Assembly (NCBI GenBank): GCA_033239005.1
Contig: BSQZ01000006.1
Span: 4,549,501 to 4,613,500 of the forward strand
Source of the DNA: Lamellibrachia satsuma
Lineage: Eukaryota > Annelida > Polychaeta > Sabellida > Siboglinidae
Direction: 5' to 3'
DNA: 64,000 nucleotides
Shown here: positions 46,501 to 56,447 of the stretch, piece by piece
Layout of the letters: each line of letters starts with the position of its first letter
Numbering within the stretch: the first letter of the stretch is position 1
Position numbers and translations under genes: made by a program
The notes under the pieces: model-generated
What the model saw: only the letters and a program-made list of their open reading frames with translations
The model's database searches: none
Told to the model about the DNA's origin: nothing

Positions 46501-47415
46501 CATCATGAATTTATGTGTTCAGAGTGGATGAAAGATGACATGCAACAATTATTAATGTTGTCATTTTTAATGTTTAATCAACTTTTACACTGCATGTCAA
46601 CTCGTGTGTTCAGTTGCTCAGATCCAGGTTAATATTTTCGATTCCTATTACAGAGTACACCGCTGTAATGACATTAAAAAATAATACACATTGACGCTAG
46701 TTCACTCATGAGTCATGGCTTCCATGGCGATGACAATTTGTTTAATAGCTCCACAGTGTCAATGTGACATTGACTGCAGATATGGGAACTCCTTGCCCAA
46801 TAGGCTAGGTTTTCCTAGTAAAACTGATACTCAAGAAACTCCTTGTCAAGACGAACACTAATAGACGGTGAATGCTTTTAGCAATTGGCGTGAGTGATAA
46901 ATCGCTCCCCTAGATTATTGATTTGCATGAGCGATATATGGAGCGAGAGCAGTCGCTTGCCTCAAACGTTACGGACTGAGAAAATAGAAGATTGCCTTGT
47001 TTTGTAGTCAGCAAATGACGTGCCCCGTCCACGAAAGAGGGTACCATTTCAAAATCACCGACACTGCCTGTCACGCTATTCGTATTCCATGAACCCGGAA
47101 GTAAAAAAATTGCCTGTCCCCAAGTAGAAACCTTGACTTCTGTCCCGTAACTGGCTACATGTCTTTGGCCAGTCGCAGAGAGCGTGACAGCAAGCTGCAA
47201 GGCACAGGACAAGGCCCCAGAGCTAGCAAAGGGACAGGGGCCGGGCAAGGCAAAGCCGGCTAGCCATGGCATGGCATGGCCATGGGCACGCATGAACAAA
47301 ACAATAATTACTCACCACGTTTTTGGTCTTTGCCTTTGGTCGACTTACTCCAAACAGCCCCTTCGTAACACACCAACGTGACTAAAACTAGTACTGTAAA
47401 CGAAACCCTCATCAT
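34446..47415 (-). CDS. Gene A: mucin-like type I membrane protein with 12-residue repeats, 711 residues
   Basis: Exons 47415-47316, 37076-35132 and 34536-34446 join to 2136 bases (711 codons plus TAG) with phases 1 and 2 intact. In order: signal peptide (about 1-23, core VSFTVLVLVTLV); a short Lys-rich segment; about 48 Thr/Ser/Pro repeats of 12 residues (TVTATTPAPSTS type) expected to be heavily O-glycosylated; a stalk; a transmembrane helix (659-680) after SSGGK; a basic stop-transfer YRRKK; and a cytoplasmic tail with YLTL (690-693, YxxPhi endocytic motif) and NPAY (704-707, NPxY motif). Membrane mucin on an epithelial or cell surface is inferred; the family is not recognised. Introns are 10.2 kb and 595 bp. 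The paralogue is gene B. Further exons inside intron 1 cannot be excluded. Confidence 0.82.
35132..37076 (-). CDS. Gene A exon 2: repetitive Thr/Ser/Pro ectodomain and transmembrane helix
   Basis: Acceptor CATATTTTGTAG, then TT GAC TCA... (with G from exon 1: ValAspSer), 1945 bases open throughout, and donor GTGAGTGAC after CGA CG. The repeat unit is 36 bp with 33- and 39-bp variants, all multiples of three, which implies selection on frame. The plus-strand frames of 538 and 484 codons over this exon are its shadows. Confidence 0.85.
38170..38330 (-). mobile_element. LINE C-terminal fragment
   Basis: The minus strand reads YGARLWNSLSEDITTC, the GAxLWNSLP motif typical of the C terminus of CR1/L2-like LINE ORF2. 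Surrounding sequence is degraded. Confidence 0.5.
39252..39689. repeat. 32-bp minisatellite, about 14 copies
   Basis: Unit GAGTTAGGCAGGTTGTTGTT plus ACCTCTAGGCCA, with point variants. Confidence 0.95.
40131..40475. mobile_element. Small non-autonomous TTAA-type transposon, 345 bp
   Basis: Ends AGAGAAACATCAAGTCATGA and the inverse of AGTGAAACAAAAGTCATGGT. Flanked by TTAA on the left and TTGA on the right, so a degraded TTAA duplication. The interior resembles the larger element at 41689-42693. Confidence 0.65.
40709..40758. repeat. 11-bp AT-rich tandem repeat (CATACATATTA), about 5 copies
   Basis: Direct repeats with single-base variants. Confidence 0.9.
41689..42693 (-). mobile_element. Kolobok-like DNA transposon with THAP remnant, nested in the CR1 LINE
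   Basis: Terminal inverted repeats of about 75 bp (AGTGAAACCAAAGGCATTTT and AGTGACACCAAAGGCATTGT), flanked on both sides by TTAA (41685-41688, 42694-42697). Removing the element and one TTAA rejoins the LINE reading frame through ALVKEQCR, which proves the boundaries. A degraded THAP zinc finger lies inside. TTAA duplication plus THAP is the combination known for Kolobok; piggyBac also uses TTAA but has no THAP. Confidence 0.82.
42108..42364 (-). pseudogene. THAP zinc-finger domain, frameshifted
   Basis: The minus strand reads MLYCAAFGCKYDSARHSCFF, then in another frame FPLEKQTVVVKKWIHN, WKPTRYATLCLAHF and EESCFEVD. All THAP landmarks are visible: the first Cys pair, the Trp, the Pro, the C-x2-H pair and the HF-x4-CF end. 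One frameshift lies near an A/T run at about 42300. DNA-binding part of the nested transposase; the catalytic part is not found. Confidence 0.75.
43745..44077 (-). pseudogene. CR1 ORF2 endonuclease C-terminal half
   Basis: 110-codon frame: ICDFNHSHIQWE, then NVLDLILCSQNELVDTV and GSSDHNQIHF. These are the DFN, DLIL and SDH blocks of AP-type LINE endonucleases. Upstream frame fragments (GVWGGVILHIK, LTIGVVYRCPN) continue the domain. Confidence 0.75.
44679..45056 (-). pseudogene. CR1 ORF1 esterase (SGNH-hydrolase-like) domain
   Basis: 125-codon frame beginning MGDFIISKV (block I, usually GDS; the catalytic Ser is Phe here), then GGGTGGAVLMHVGMNN (GxND-like block, with MNN) and VLLGILP. After a stop the next frame supplies DGLHLTRKCAAVLG with the Asp-x-x-His block. 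Loss of the nucleophile and the stop show decay. Confidence 0.7.
45411..45731 (-). pseudogene. CR1 ORF1 N-terminal part, PHD-like zinc finger
   Basis: 106-codon frame with CSSC, GYMNSWAEV and FECRRCKSEM: two CxxC pairs around a Trp, as in PHD-type fingers of CR1 ORF1. The C-terminal third has become a low-complexity EESRGGEN repeat. Confidence 0.65.
46313..46411 (+). repeat. Dispersed repeat R2, copy 2
   Basis: Second copy of the block at 28964-29062, ending in GTAATGGCGGACGGATTCTG and GTGGTCCGTGCC. Confidence 0.75.
47316..47415 (-). CDS. Gene A exon 1: signal peptide
   Basis: ATG ATG AGG..., a hydrophobic stretch, then WSKSTKGKDQKR plus G and donor GTGAGTAAT. The signal core FTVLVLVTLVC aligns with FTIILVTLVCC of gene B, and both exons stop in phase 1. 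Which of the two adjacent ATGs is used is uncertain. Confidence 0.78.
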
Positions 47416-47560
47416 TGACGTGACGAGTAATTTACAGTTCTTGCTACACTTTTGCTGTACAATACTGCCCGTGTAACAGCCTGACAACGTATAACGTCAT
47501 CCGCTTTCCAGAAGTCCCTGAACTGGAAATAGAACGTTGACCTGAAAGGGTGAAATAACG
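47416..47560 (-). promoter_or_regulatory. Gene A 5' flank conserved with gene B
   Basis: Aligns with 60497-60645: CAGTTCTTGCTACACTT, GCCTGACAACGT, ATAACGTCA and AACGTTGACCTGAA have counterparts in the same order above gene B. The shared TTGACCTGAA contains a nuclear-receptor half-site. Probably proximal promoter and 5' UTR. Confidence 0.5.
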
Positions 47561-48018
47561 TTGCGCCATCTAGTGGATGCAATAAAAACACGAGAAACAA
47601 CTGGTGCCGCCACTTATCGATCACATTCACATATATTCGTCTTGGTTAGAAGCGTCTCCACATTTTCCATATTATTTCTTCTTATCGGGTTTCTGGGAAG
47701 TCTGCTTTTCTGTTGCCCGTGTTGAGGTTCAGTTGCCTTCTACTTCTACCAGATATTCTGGTTTCTCTTTAGCCCACCCTCCCCTTGACAAAGACCCCCT
47801 ATGACTATGGCTATGGCTATGCCTATGCCTACATCCTTTTTTGATGCCTACATCCCAGACATAAATAGAACACCCGTTAATAAAACAAGACCGCTGAGCC
47901 CTTATCAGTTGACACACGATTAAGTGACGCAGACGTGGGCCAGTGACATTCATGCTGCTGCATGGCAAGAACCCACTGGAGGCCCAGTGTTTATACTGTA
48001 CAGCACCCAATCTTCATC

Positions 48019-48061
48019 ATATATCCATATATATATATGTATATATATATATATATGTATA

Positions 48062-48102
<41 letters not shown>
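48019..48102. repeat. AT/GT microsatellite
   Basis: TA units with interspersed TG. Confidence 0.9.
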
Positions 48103-48106
<4 letters not shown>

Positions 48107-48358
48107 ACTATATATCTATGATATATTATACCAGCATCATCTAAATGACTTCATTTACTGAGTGTAGTAGATGTACAATGGATTAAAATACATGTCTCAC
48201 TAATGCATCTGTTAAATAATAATAATATGTAGGCTACTGGTGGCAAGCTTATGCCTAAATTAAGAATATGCCCTAATAGCATAAACTCAACACAACATTC
48301 GACAATGTTGTCTATTTCACATGTGTATTGCCCAAGGCATTGCCTCAGTAGCCTATAT

Positions 48359-48426
48359 GCATGCACGCACGCGCACGCGCACACCCGCGCACTCGCACGC
48401 GCACACCCACACAAACACACACACAG
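48359..48426. repeat. GCAC / CA microsatellite
   Basis: GCACGC, GCGCACAC and CACACA runs, imperfect. Confidence 0.85.
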
Positions 48427-49108
48427 CTGTTATTGCATTGTTGTTTACAAACAAGTCTTGGGCAAGTCAAGGCACAGGTTTCTAAGGTCTGTGCTAGGGA
48501 ATAGTCAAGATCAACCCTCTCACAGCGCAATTAATCAATAACTTTAAAGAGAGAGAGAGGGCACCAACCCGATCATGGCTACAGTTATCTAATACCTTAT
48601 TACAATCTATCCATGCACTAATGTATGTGCATGCTGACAGTCAACTAAACTATTTTTTGTATAATTGGGGATTCTTACCTTTGCAAAAATTTTTTTATCC
48701 TGTCTTCTGTCAATTTGTACAGCTGTAAGCCACACAGGAAATAACCATATTCGTCACTCTTGTTTATAGGGGGATGATTAATGATGTAACTTTATGATAC
48801 ATCCATACAATTTGGGGTTGCTGTCTGGCAACAAACCAAAGTAGGTCACGTATGCGCACAAGCAGGTAGAGTAGAACAACATCAACAAACAGTGTGCTAT
48901 CCTTGCTTGTTCTTAGGTTATGTGAATTACTCTTCACTAAACTATGTTTGTTTTAGGAGCTGGCAGATTCGATGGAAAGGGAGATAAAGGTTCAAGTCAA
49001 GTGTTTATGATATTATATGATATTTATAATACTTTTCCATATTCAGTGTTATGGTAAATAGGTAGCATGCCAATTTTTTTCAATTGCACGCGCATGTGCA
49101 TGTCTGAA

Positions 49109-49109
<1 letters not shown>

Positions 49110-49153
<44 letters not shown>

Positions 49154-49230
49154 GATATATATATATATATATATGTATACTATATATATTCATATATATA
49201 TATGCATGTATGTATATATGTATATGTGTA

Positions 49231-49275
<45 letters not shown>

Positions 49276-49304
49276 TTAGAAATAACTTATATCTATAACA
49301 TATA

Positions 49305-49350
<46 letters not shown>

Positions 49351-49397
49351 TGTATGTATGTACGTATGTATGTATTATATGTGTGTATATATGTATA

Positions 49398-49435
<38 letters not shown>
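49110..49435. repeat. Compound TA / TATG microsatellite, 325 bp
   Basis: Several TA tracts separated by TATGTA words. A GGTTAGAAATAA / GGCTAGAAATAA word recurs after two of the tracts (49275 and 49437). Confidence 0.9.
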
Positions 49436-49438
<3 letters not shown>

Positions 49439-49884
49439 CTAGAAATAAGTTCAATTACATTCTCGGGATACAGCCGAGCTCCCAGGCTGAACAAAAGCTG
49501 ATCGACATAGAACATTTCCCATTTTCTCATTCGCAAGTGGCACACATTTCGTTTCACAGTACACATTTTGGACCAGTGAATTGTGCATCTAAGTTTTTGA
49601 GGGCATTCTGATACAAATTGAATGCGACACTCGAATTAGACTGTGAAAATGAGTGACAACAGCAGCACCGTTCTATGTGTAGGGCGTATGGCAAGTGTCT
49701 TTCTGCCCTATAGACAAACTGCCACATGCGTTTAATATATCCATGACGTCAAGTCGCAACCCCACATTATTATATTCGTTGCATGGCTGTAAAGGGGAAA
49801 TAGAACTCTTCGGTGGAGAAAATATAAGGAAATATATTAGGACAGGGTTTCTTAATATTGTTGTTGCTCTCCTCCTTTTCCCTG

Positions 49885-50925
49885 TAGTCTGGGGTGAGGC
49901 TGGCACCGATAACGTTCATCGATTTATGCTTCCCCTTCTTCTTCATAACTGGTTCCATTTTATTACCATCTCCTCCAATTGTCTCCACTCCCCTCTATCC
50001 CTTGCCCTCATTCTCCACTCCCCTCCCGCTAAATCTCTCTTCACGCAGTCCTCCTATCTCAGTCTCGGTCTGTTCTCTGTCTACCCTCCACACCAACCGC
50101 ATCAACTCTCTTCGTTGAATGTACCCCTTCCATTCTTTCGACATGTCCAACCCATCTTAGCCGGCTCCTCACCCACTTCCTTGTGAAAATCTCTTTCGCA
50201 CCAACTTCCTCCCTTAACTCCTCCATTCTTTGCTTGTCAATTCTTTTCATTCCTGCAATTCTTCTTGCAAACTTGCAGTCCTTATTGCTGTTTTTTTGTC
50301 ATCTCCAAGGTCTCTAGGGCATATAGGTGTTATGCATGAGTTAAGAACCTTTCCTTTTAGCTTTCGATATATGTGTCTATCTCCCATTACCTCTTCCACT
50401 TTCCTCCACACACTTGCCCCAGCTTGTACTCTCCTGCGAGTTTCCATCTCCGTGCTGCCGTCCCTGCAAACCACTTCACCCATATATACAAAGCTGTCTC
50501 GTTGGTTCAGTTTCTTCCCATCCAGTCTTATGTCAAGATCTTTTTTTGCTGCCCAACCCAAATCACCCGTCTTCTCTAGACTCTCAGTCCATGTTTGCCA
50601 AAGATTTCCTTCCAATTTACCAACTGCTCTTGAAGGTCTGCCTCACAGAACATCCCTTGTACTCGCTTTCATCTCCACTACTGCAATGAATAACAGTGGG
50701 CTTAGGGCACTCCCTGTCTCAGGCCGATGTCCACCCTGAATTCCTCCGATATCCCCGGTCTGCACACTACTCTACCTTTTGTCTCTTCATAAGTGCCTTC
50801 GACCATCCTCGCCTCCACCTCTGGGACATCCATCCACCTTAACGTGGCCATGGCCATATCTCTCGGAAATATGTTGTATGCCTTTTCAAGGTCTATGAAT
50901 CCCAGAGCCATATTCTCCTGTCCCT
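49885..50925 (-). mobile_element. RTE-like LINE reverse-transcriptase fragment
   Basis: Minus strand: FIDLEKAYNIFPRDM (RT motif A region, last Asp of the usual KAYD replaced by Asn), GLRQGVP (motif B), SPLLF, then KKLNQRDSFVYMGEVV, RVQAGASVWRKVEEVM and LKGKVLNSCITP (thumb). The YADD block between SPLLF and DLDIRLDGKKL is missing, and stops break the frame. Decayed. The RTE-like label is a judgement from motif style. Confidence 0.7.
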
Positions 50926-52270
50926 CCTAGACAAGCCAACATTAAAAAAAATTGTTACGTAACGCTGGCCCAGAGATCCCCCACCCCCACGTAATGCTTT
51001 GTCACGCTTGCCCATAAACCCCCCACCTCCCTAAGCATGACATACTTTATGGATGATCCCTAAGAGCAAACAAAGCATTGTTTCTTTATTGTTGTAGTGG
51101 GATTTTATACGTTTTTCTACCGTCTAAAAATAGTTATAATCTGTCTGCATAATCATAGCCTTTATTAATCTTATCACATTTATTGAGCTATTTGTAGCAA
51201 TTTTTTATATCTATTTAATTAATAAAAAATACAGATGAGTAAAAATCAGTACGGAAGGTGACCCACATACATTTATCATATCAACATCACACATTAAGTT
51301 GACTAATTACCAGTTACTAAATACTAGTGCTGTAGTGTCGCTGCATAGCGTTGCAATCATTGTGAGCATTCAGCTGTCTAGCATGCGCAGTGAAGATAAA
51401 TATTTAAACATTTGGCACAATTGTCTTTTTCAGGCATATCAAGGATGGAGGCTAATTATTTTTTATTTCTAATTATATTAATCAATTACGAAGCTAGCCA
51501 TTATCTAAAGGCATTTCTCATTTCAGTGATGCGAAAATGCCAAGGTGCCAAGTTAAGCAATTAGCAGGAAGGAGATTCTCTTGATGAAGGTGAAATAAAG
51601 GTTCCGAAGTATTTCCACTCCCACAAAACAATTTTTAATGGAGGTAGCAAGGGGCCATTTTATGTATTATGCAGAAAAAGTGAAATTGTTTCAAAAAGAA
51701 GAATATGTGAAAAGGATGACGAAGCAGATGTTACAAAACTGGCAGAAAAGACCTTTCCAAAGCAGCATAGTTGTCACCACTGCCTTTACCCCTTCATGCT
51801 GTTCACTCTGGCTGCTACTGCCATGTCTTCAATACAATGTCATTCATTACCTACATCTTGGCGCCTGATTGTGTTTACAGAATGCAACGGGCTATTGCCT
51901 CAACACAATAACTCTTTTTTATTTTTACCATCTTAAACTGCTGGTGATGTCACTGTTTACTGCATGCGGGAATTGTTAGTGTACTCACAAAGGGCCTCAA
52001 AGTGGTACAGGTCTTTCATATGAATACATGGCGGTTAGCAGTAACGTTTTTATTGATGTAACAAATTATACACCATTCAAAGTGCTTCTTGTACAAACTT
52101 GTTTTTCTGTTTTTTTATGTTGATTACACCATCTGAGGCTATATTTACAGTTGATGACCCTTCCTTAGCTTGCTCAGTCTATTATTTATTTTAATTCACA
52201 AACACATTACAGACATTATAGCATTCCTTGCTACAGTGATATTGCATTCACACACTCTGTACACATCGTG

Positions 52271-52316
52271 TGTGCGTGCATGCTTGGGTGCATGCGTGCG
52301 GTCGTGCGTGCATGGA
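52271..52316. repeat. GCGT/GCAT-rich imperfect microsatellite
   Basis: Alternating GTGCGTGCATG words. Confidence 0.7.
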
Positions 52317-52372
52317 TGTTTATATGATACCCATCATTTATAACAAACGCTTATAATATATCTTTTTCAAAT

Positions 52373-52378
52373 TTTATT
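52373..52378 (-). terminator. Poly(A) signal of gene B
   Basis: AATAAA on the minus strand within ACCAAATAAAATTTGAAAAA, matching the gene A signal context. Homology to the gene A locus begins here. Confidence 0.7.
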
Positions 52379-55300
52379 TGGTAAAATTAACATCCATAAT
52401 TAAAATATAGTGTCTCTGAATATACACCTCTTATTATCACCCAATGTATTATTTACACATGGAATGAGTGCAGATTAACAATGATGATATGCAAAACAAA
52501 TAAACTCAATAGGAATGCCCATTTTAGATAAGACACGCAGCATCTAACAGACCCTATTTTACATAATATGCAAAACAGTACAGACAGTTAAGGGGTCAAA
52601 ACCAGTAAATATAAAAACTCACATTTCTAAGTACTTTAGCATTAGAATAATTCAAACATGATAAATGGATGAACAGCACACAAAATGGGTCACCATCTGT
52701 TTAGATTTTGTTGTTGCCTTAAAACTAGCTTTGCTCATTAGATATGCAGGGCTTTTGTGGCAAGCATTACTCAATAAATTCAATGTATTTCAATAATTCT
52801 TTTCGCATTTGAAAGATATTGTCTCTATGTACAATGTTGTTTTCAATTTGCTATTTTTTAAATCTGATAAATAATCTGAAATACATACATCTTAGGAATA
52901 TAAAACAATCCCTGACATTGCCTTGTACACCACCTGATGAACATCACTGCCAATTCCTATGACTCTAGACCTAAAAATAAAATAGTTATGCCACAACATC
53001 TAGAAAACATGACAAAACAAATATTAATTATGTGTTTGCTTTGATTTGAAAGTTCAAGTGTCTTGTCTAAAGTCACATTTTGAGGATATTGTCAGGTTTT
53101 TGCATAATTCACAGCTACATATATCAAAACATAAATAATGTCTTATTATTACCACTGTTATCAAGGTTAGCATTGCATAGGTGAATGTATGGGCTGCAGA
53201 AGACATAACAAGATGGTAATATGTTGTACGTTAGATGAACTTAAATATTTACACTAGTGCATATGTCATAACTATCAAGTAGCACAATCACTGTCAATAG
53301 CAGTCATATGATGAGCACAAGTCAACAATTAAGTATATTTGTCAATGTCTACTACAGAACTGCCCTCACCTGTGCTGTTGGGATGGAATTCTGATGAAAT
53401 GTCTAATTTGCATATGGGGTGGCCTTTCACAATATGTATCAAATTAATGACAGTTCACAAAATAAGACTTTAGTGACAGTGAACCTCTTCTGCAATGTGT
53501 CATTGACCATTTAAGAGATACGGGATTGGCAGTCACATAAACCTGTCACGTGTGTCAAAAGGTATTTATGTCCCAGCCCATTTCGACAATAGGTGGCTCC
53601 TTTCTACCTGAAGGCTTTTGGTAGTAACATTTCGTTATTATAAAGAATTCAATGATCTAAGTGATATAAACCAGTGTGACCTCTAAACAGGTATAACTTA
53701 TGACTTGTGGGTCAAGAGTTAGGTGACTGTTTAGTGCATGTCTATATTGGGAAAAGTCTACCATGAGTCATTAGGACAGAGCCTACAAAGCATGGACATA
53801 AAATAAGCACAGTAGTTGGTTCAAAGCCACATTTACATCTTACAAGTCTCAAGTTGACTGACTTCTAAAAATAACCCATTCACTTGTTAACAATGTGTTT
53901 TGTTTTAAGCATCTCTTCATGTTATTTCCTGCTTTGCAAACACAATAAATCACAGAAATGATGTACGGTGTTATAGTTGAATCCCAGCATCTCTGGCTGC
54001 ATGAGAAAACACGAGGAACACAGGCAAATGGTTGAATCAGAAAGAAAGTTACAACTGAAAATCGCAGTGGTTTACTGACAAATGAATATTACTGAAAGAA
54101 GAAAATTATAATATAACTGAGTTTTATCTAAGTGATGATAAATCAATATTCTTTAAAAAGTAAACAGTATTAGAAGTGATCTGATCATCTGAGTGACAAA
54201 TTATTATTACTTAAGCAACTGGTAGTGTACATGCATAATATTATGTACATAATATTATATACATATTATATACATAACATTATATACATAATATTATATA
54301 CATGTATATGAACAGTGCCGGGTTAACAATGGGCCTGATACAAACTTGTTTTACAAACAAATACGTCTGAGCATAAGCATTTACAGCCACCGATTTCCAT
54401 TATTATCATGTCCTTTTTTATCCTGGCTGTTCGCGATACTTAACTATAAGCTGCAGGCTTTGTATATACATCTCAGTGTGCATAGCAGCAATGCCTGTCT
54501 AATGTCAATAAATTGCAGATTGCCCATTTACAACCTACGCATTTACATTTACAACCTACGCAGTAGTCGGCTGGTTACACAAACAGAGAAGGGCCTGCAC
54601 ACTCTGCTGATAGACAGGTCATATAGAGTAAATGCAAATATATCGAGAACACAGTGGAAGAATCATGCTGGATAGGCCAATTTTCATTATCATACAGACG
54701 TGTCATGGTTATTCTAAAATCTGACTGCCACCATGCAGACCTGTTAAGTTTCTGAAATGACAAAACTGGAGATTTGTGCACGATGCAGATACATGAGTCA
54801 AGCCATCTTGTCATGTAGATCACAGCTGATCATGGGAACGCTTATTCGCACAAACGCTTCATTTGATTCGATGTTTGCAGACCACATGATAACTTCCATC
54901 CAATTAAAATGTCTACAGCATGATTCCGGTGGCGAGGGAATTCAGAAATATGCAACAACATGAATTTTAACAGTGTTGCTATTTGGAAAGTGTCCACCAC
55001 AACAGAAATGGGGAAATATTTATTTCTAAAAACGGAGCATGGTCAGAAAATTTGGGTGACCCAAAAAGCGGGAGCCTCCCGCCATAAACGGGGGACTTAC
55101 CATGTCTGCCTCCAGGTAGTGTTGTGTTATGCAGTTATAACTGGATAGACGTAAAATATTAAACCAGAGGTTATACCAAAGCAACTTCAATAAGATTATC
55201 GAGGGTATGTACATAAGCACTTTGTCTTGTTGTAAGGCACACTGCGCCAGAAGTGTCAAGATTAACATAGCACTAATATGCTAGATTACTATTATAGTTC

Positions 55301-56356
55301 TGTCACAAAGTTCACATCCGTATTTTCTGACTTACTCTGACTGAGAAACAAAGAGAGACTATTTAAGTGGTTAATTAAATGCTAACATGCCTGCTTGGCT
55401 GGTTCCAAACATTGTGATACTATACAACAGCACAACATCAACACATTCATTAATCTGCAATTATGCACATTTTGCAATAGGAAGATGCATTCGTAGAAGA
55501 AACACTAACTGTTTGAAACAGTCAAATATGTAAATCTGAGAAACACCTTAACCTCACAACCCTAAAATAAGGGTTGTACAACCCAGAAAGAATAACAGTA
55601 TAAACTAAAACATGCTGGATGAAAATTAAACATCCTCAGTATCACAATACTATAAACACTCCGTGTATCACAGTGCGCAACTATGAAACTACAACAATAA
55701 AATACACCACATTAAAATCATCTTTAAACTGGTGCATAATACAATACCATTTTCAATTTCACCATATCAAAATATAACAATATAAAATATTGTATCAACA
55801 TGTTTACGAGGAAGCCCAAAACTGAACCTGGTGATTTATGTGTTTTGATGTAATGAATACATGCATAACATTTTCTGGATTATAGGAAACAGGTTGTAAC
55901 TGTGACAATACACTGTCTATACCATAAACAGTCACTCAAGGTGAACCGTAGATATTGAAAGGGAAAATGCAACATAGTAATTATACATTATGTATTCCAT
56001 GTAACAAGGGTACAGTGTGCTTGAAAAAAATTGTGCCATAGAAAAATGTCAAGGAATCTACTCTGACAAACGTACACTGAAATTTGTTTCCCTAGACAAT
56101 AAAGTAACTAGTGGTGTAATTTGGTTACAAGCGTAGAACAACTGAAAACTGGTGCCAACTGTTAACATCAGATGGCGATATTTTTCAGTTGTTCCACACT
56201 AGTCAAATTACAATAATAATTGATCCTGCTGATTAAAAAGGGGTGTATGTTAATTAGGGCATGTACGCTTAATAGTTCGAAAAAGGGTAAATGGTTGCTC
56301 AATGCAATGTACAGAATCTGCACACAATGTCGAGGCGTGGCTAAGACATACCACGC
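52379..56356 (-). other. Gene B 3' UTR, about 4.0 kb
   Basis: Aligns in blocks with the gene A 3' UTR (for example 53110-53200 with 30515-30605, and 55590-55720 with 32220-32370). Contains an AT-palindromic microsatellite at 54213-54306. The retained homology of such a long non-coding stretch suggests a recent duplication or constraint. Confidence 0.6.
54213..54306. repeat. AT-rich palindromic microsatellite (ACATAATATTATAT)
   Basis: Repeats of TACATAATATTATA, themselves near-palindromic. Confidence 0.9.
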
Positions 56357-56447
56357 CTATAGGTCATAGTCATCTGTTGGATTCTGCAAGCTGCTGCGTG
56401 TTCCAAGCTCTTCCAGCGTCAGGTAACCAAAGCCACCACGTTTCTTC
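56357..56447 (-). CDS. Gene B exon 3: cytoplasmic tail
   Basis: Acceptor TATGATTGCAG, then G AAG AAA CGT... to CTA TAG. The 29 residues (KKRGGFGYLTLEELG, then TRSSLQNPTDDYDL) align gaplessly with gene A (about half identical; changes cluster in the second half). Confidence 0.82.

Larger units (their letters stand above)
37077..47315 (-). other. Gene A intron 1 (10.2 kb), repeat-rich
   Basis: Contains a LINE C-terminal scrap (38170-38330), a 32-bp minisatellite, a small TTAA element, a 4.3 kb CR1 with a nested THAP-bearing transposon, and dispersed repeat R2. The rest is AT-rich with no supported exon. A minus-strand 81-codon frame at 37445-37690 has balanced composition, but no family or splice support was found. 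Confidence 0.6.
47561..52372. other. Intergenic region between gene A promoter and gene B 3' end
   Basis: No host gene seen. Contains a 6-bp ATGGCT-type repeat (47800-47832), large AT microsatellites, a GCAC tract, an RTE-like LINE fragment (49885-50925) and unique AT-rich sequence (51000-52300). The short words CCCAGACATAAATAGAACAC (47850) and the stretch at 48768-48800 resemble 62090-62165. Confidence 0.5.

Noticed and set aside
49695..50739. Plus-strand frames of 163 and 169 codons
   Set aside because: Antisense of the RTE-like reverse-transcriptase fragment.
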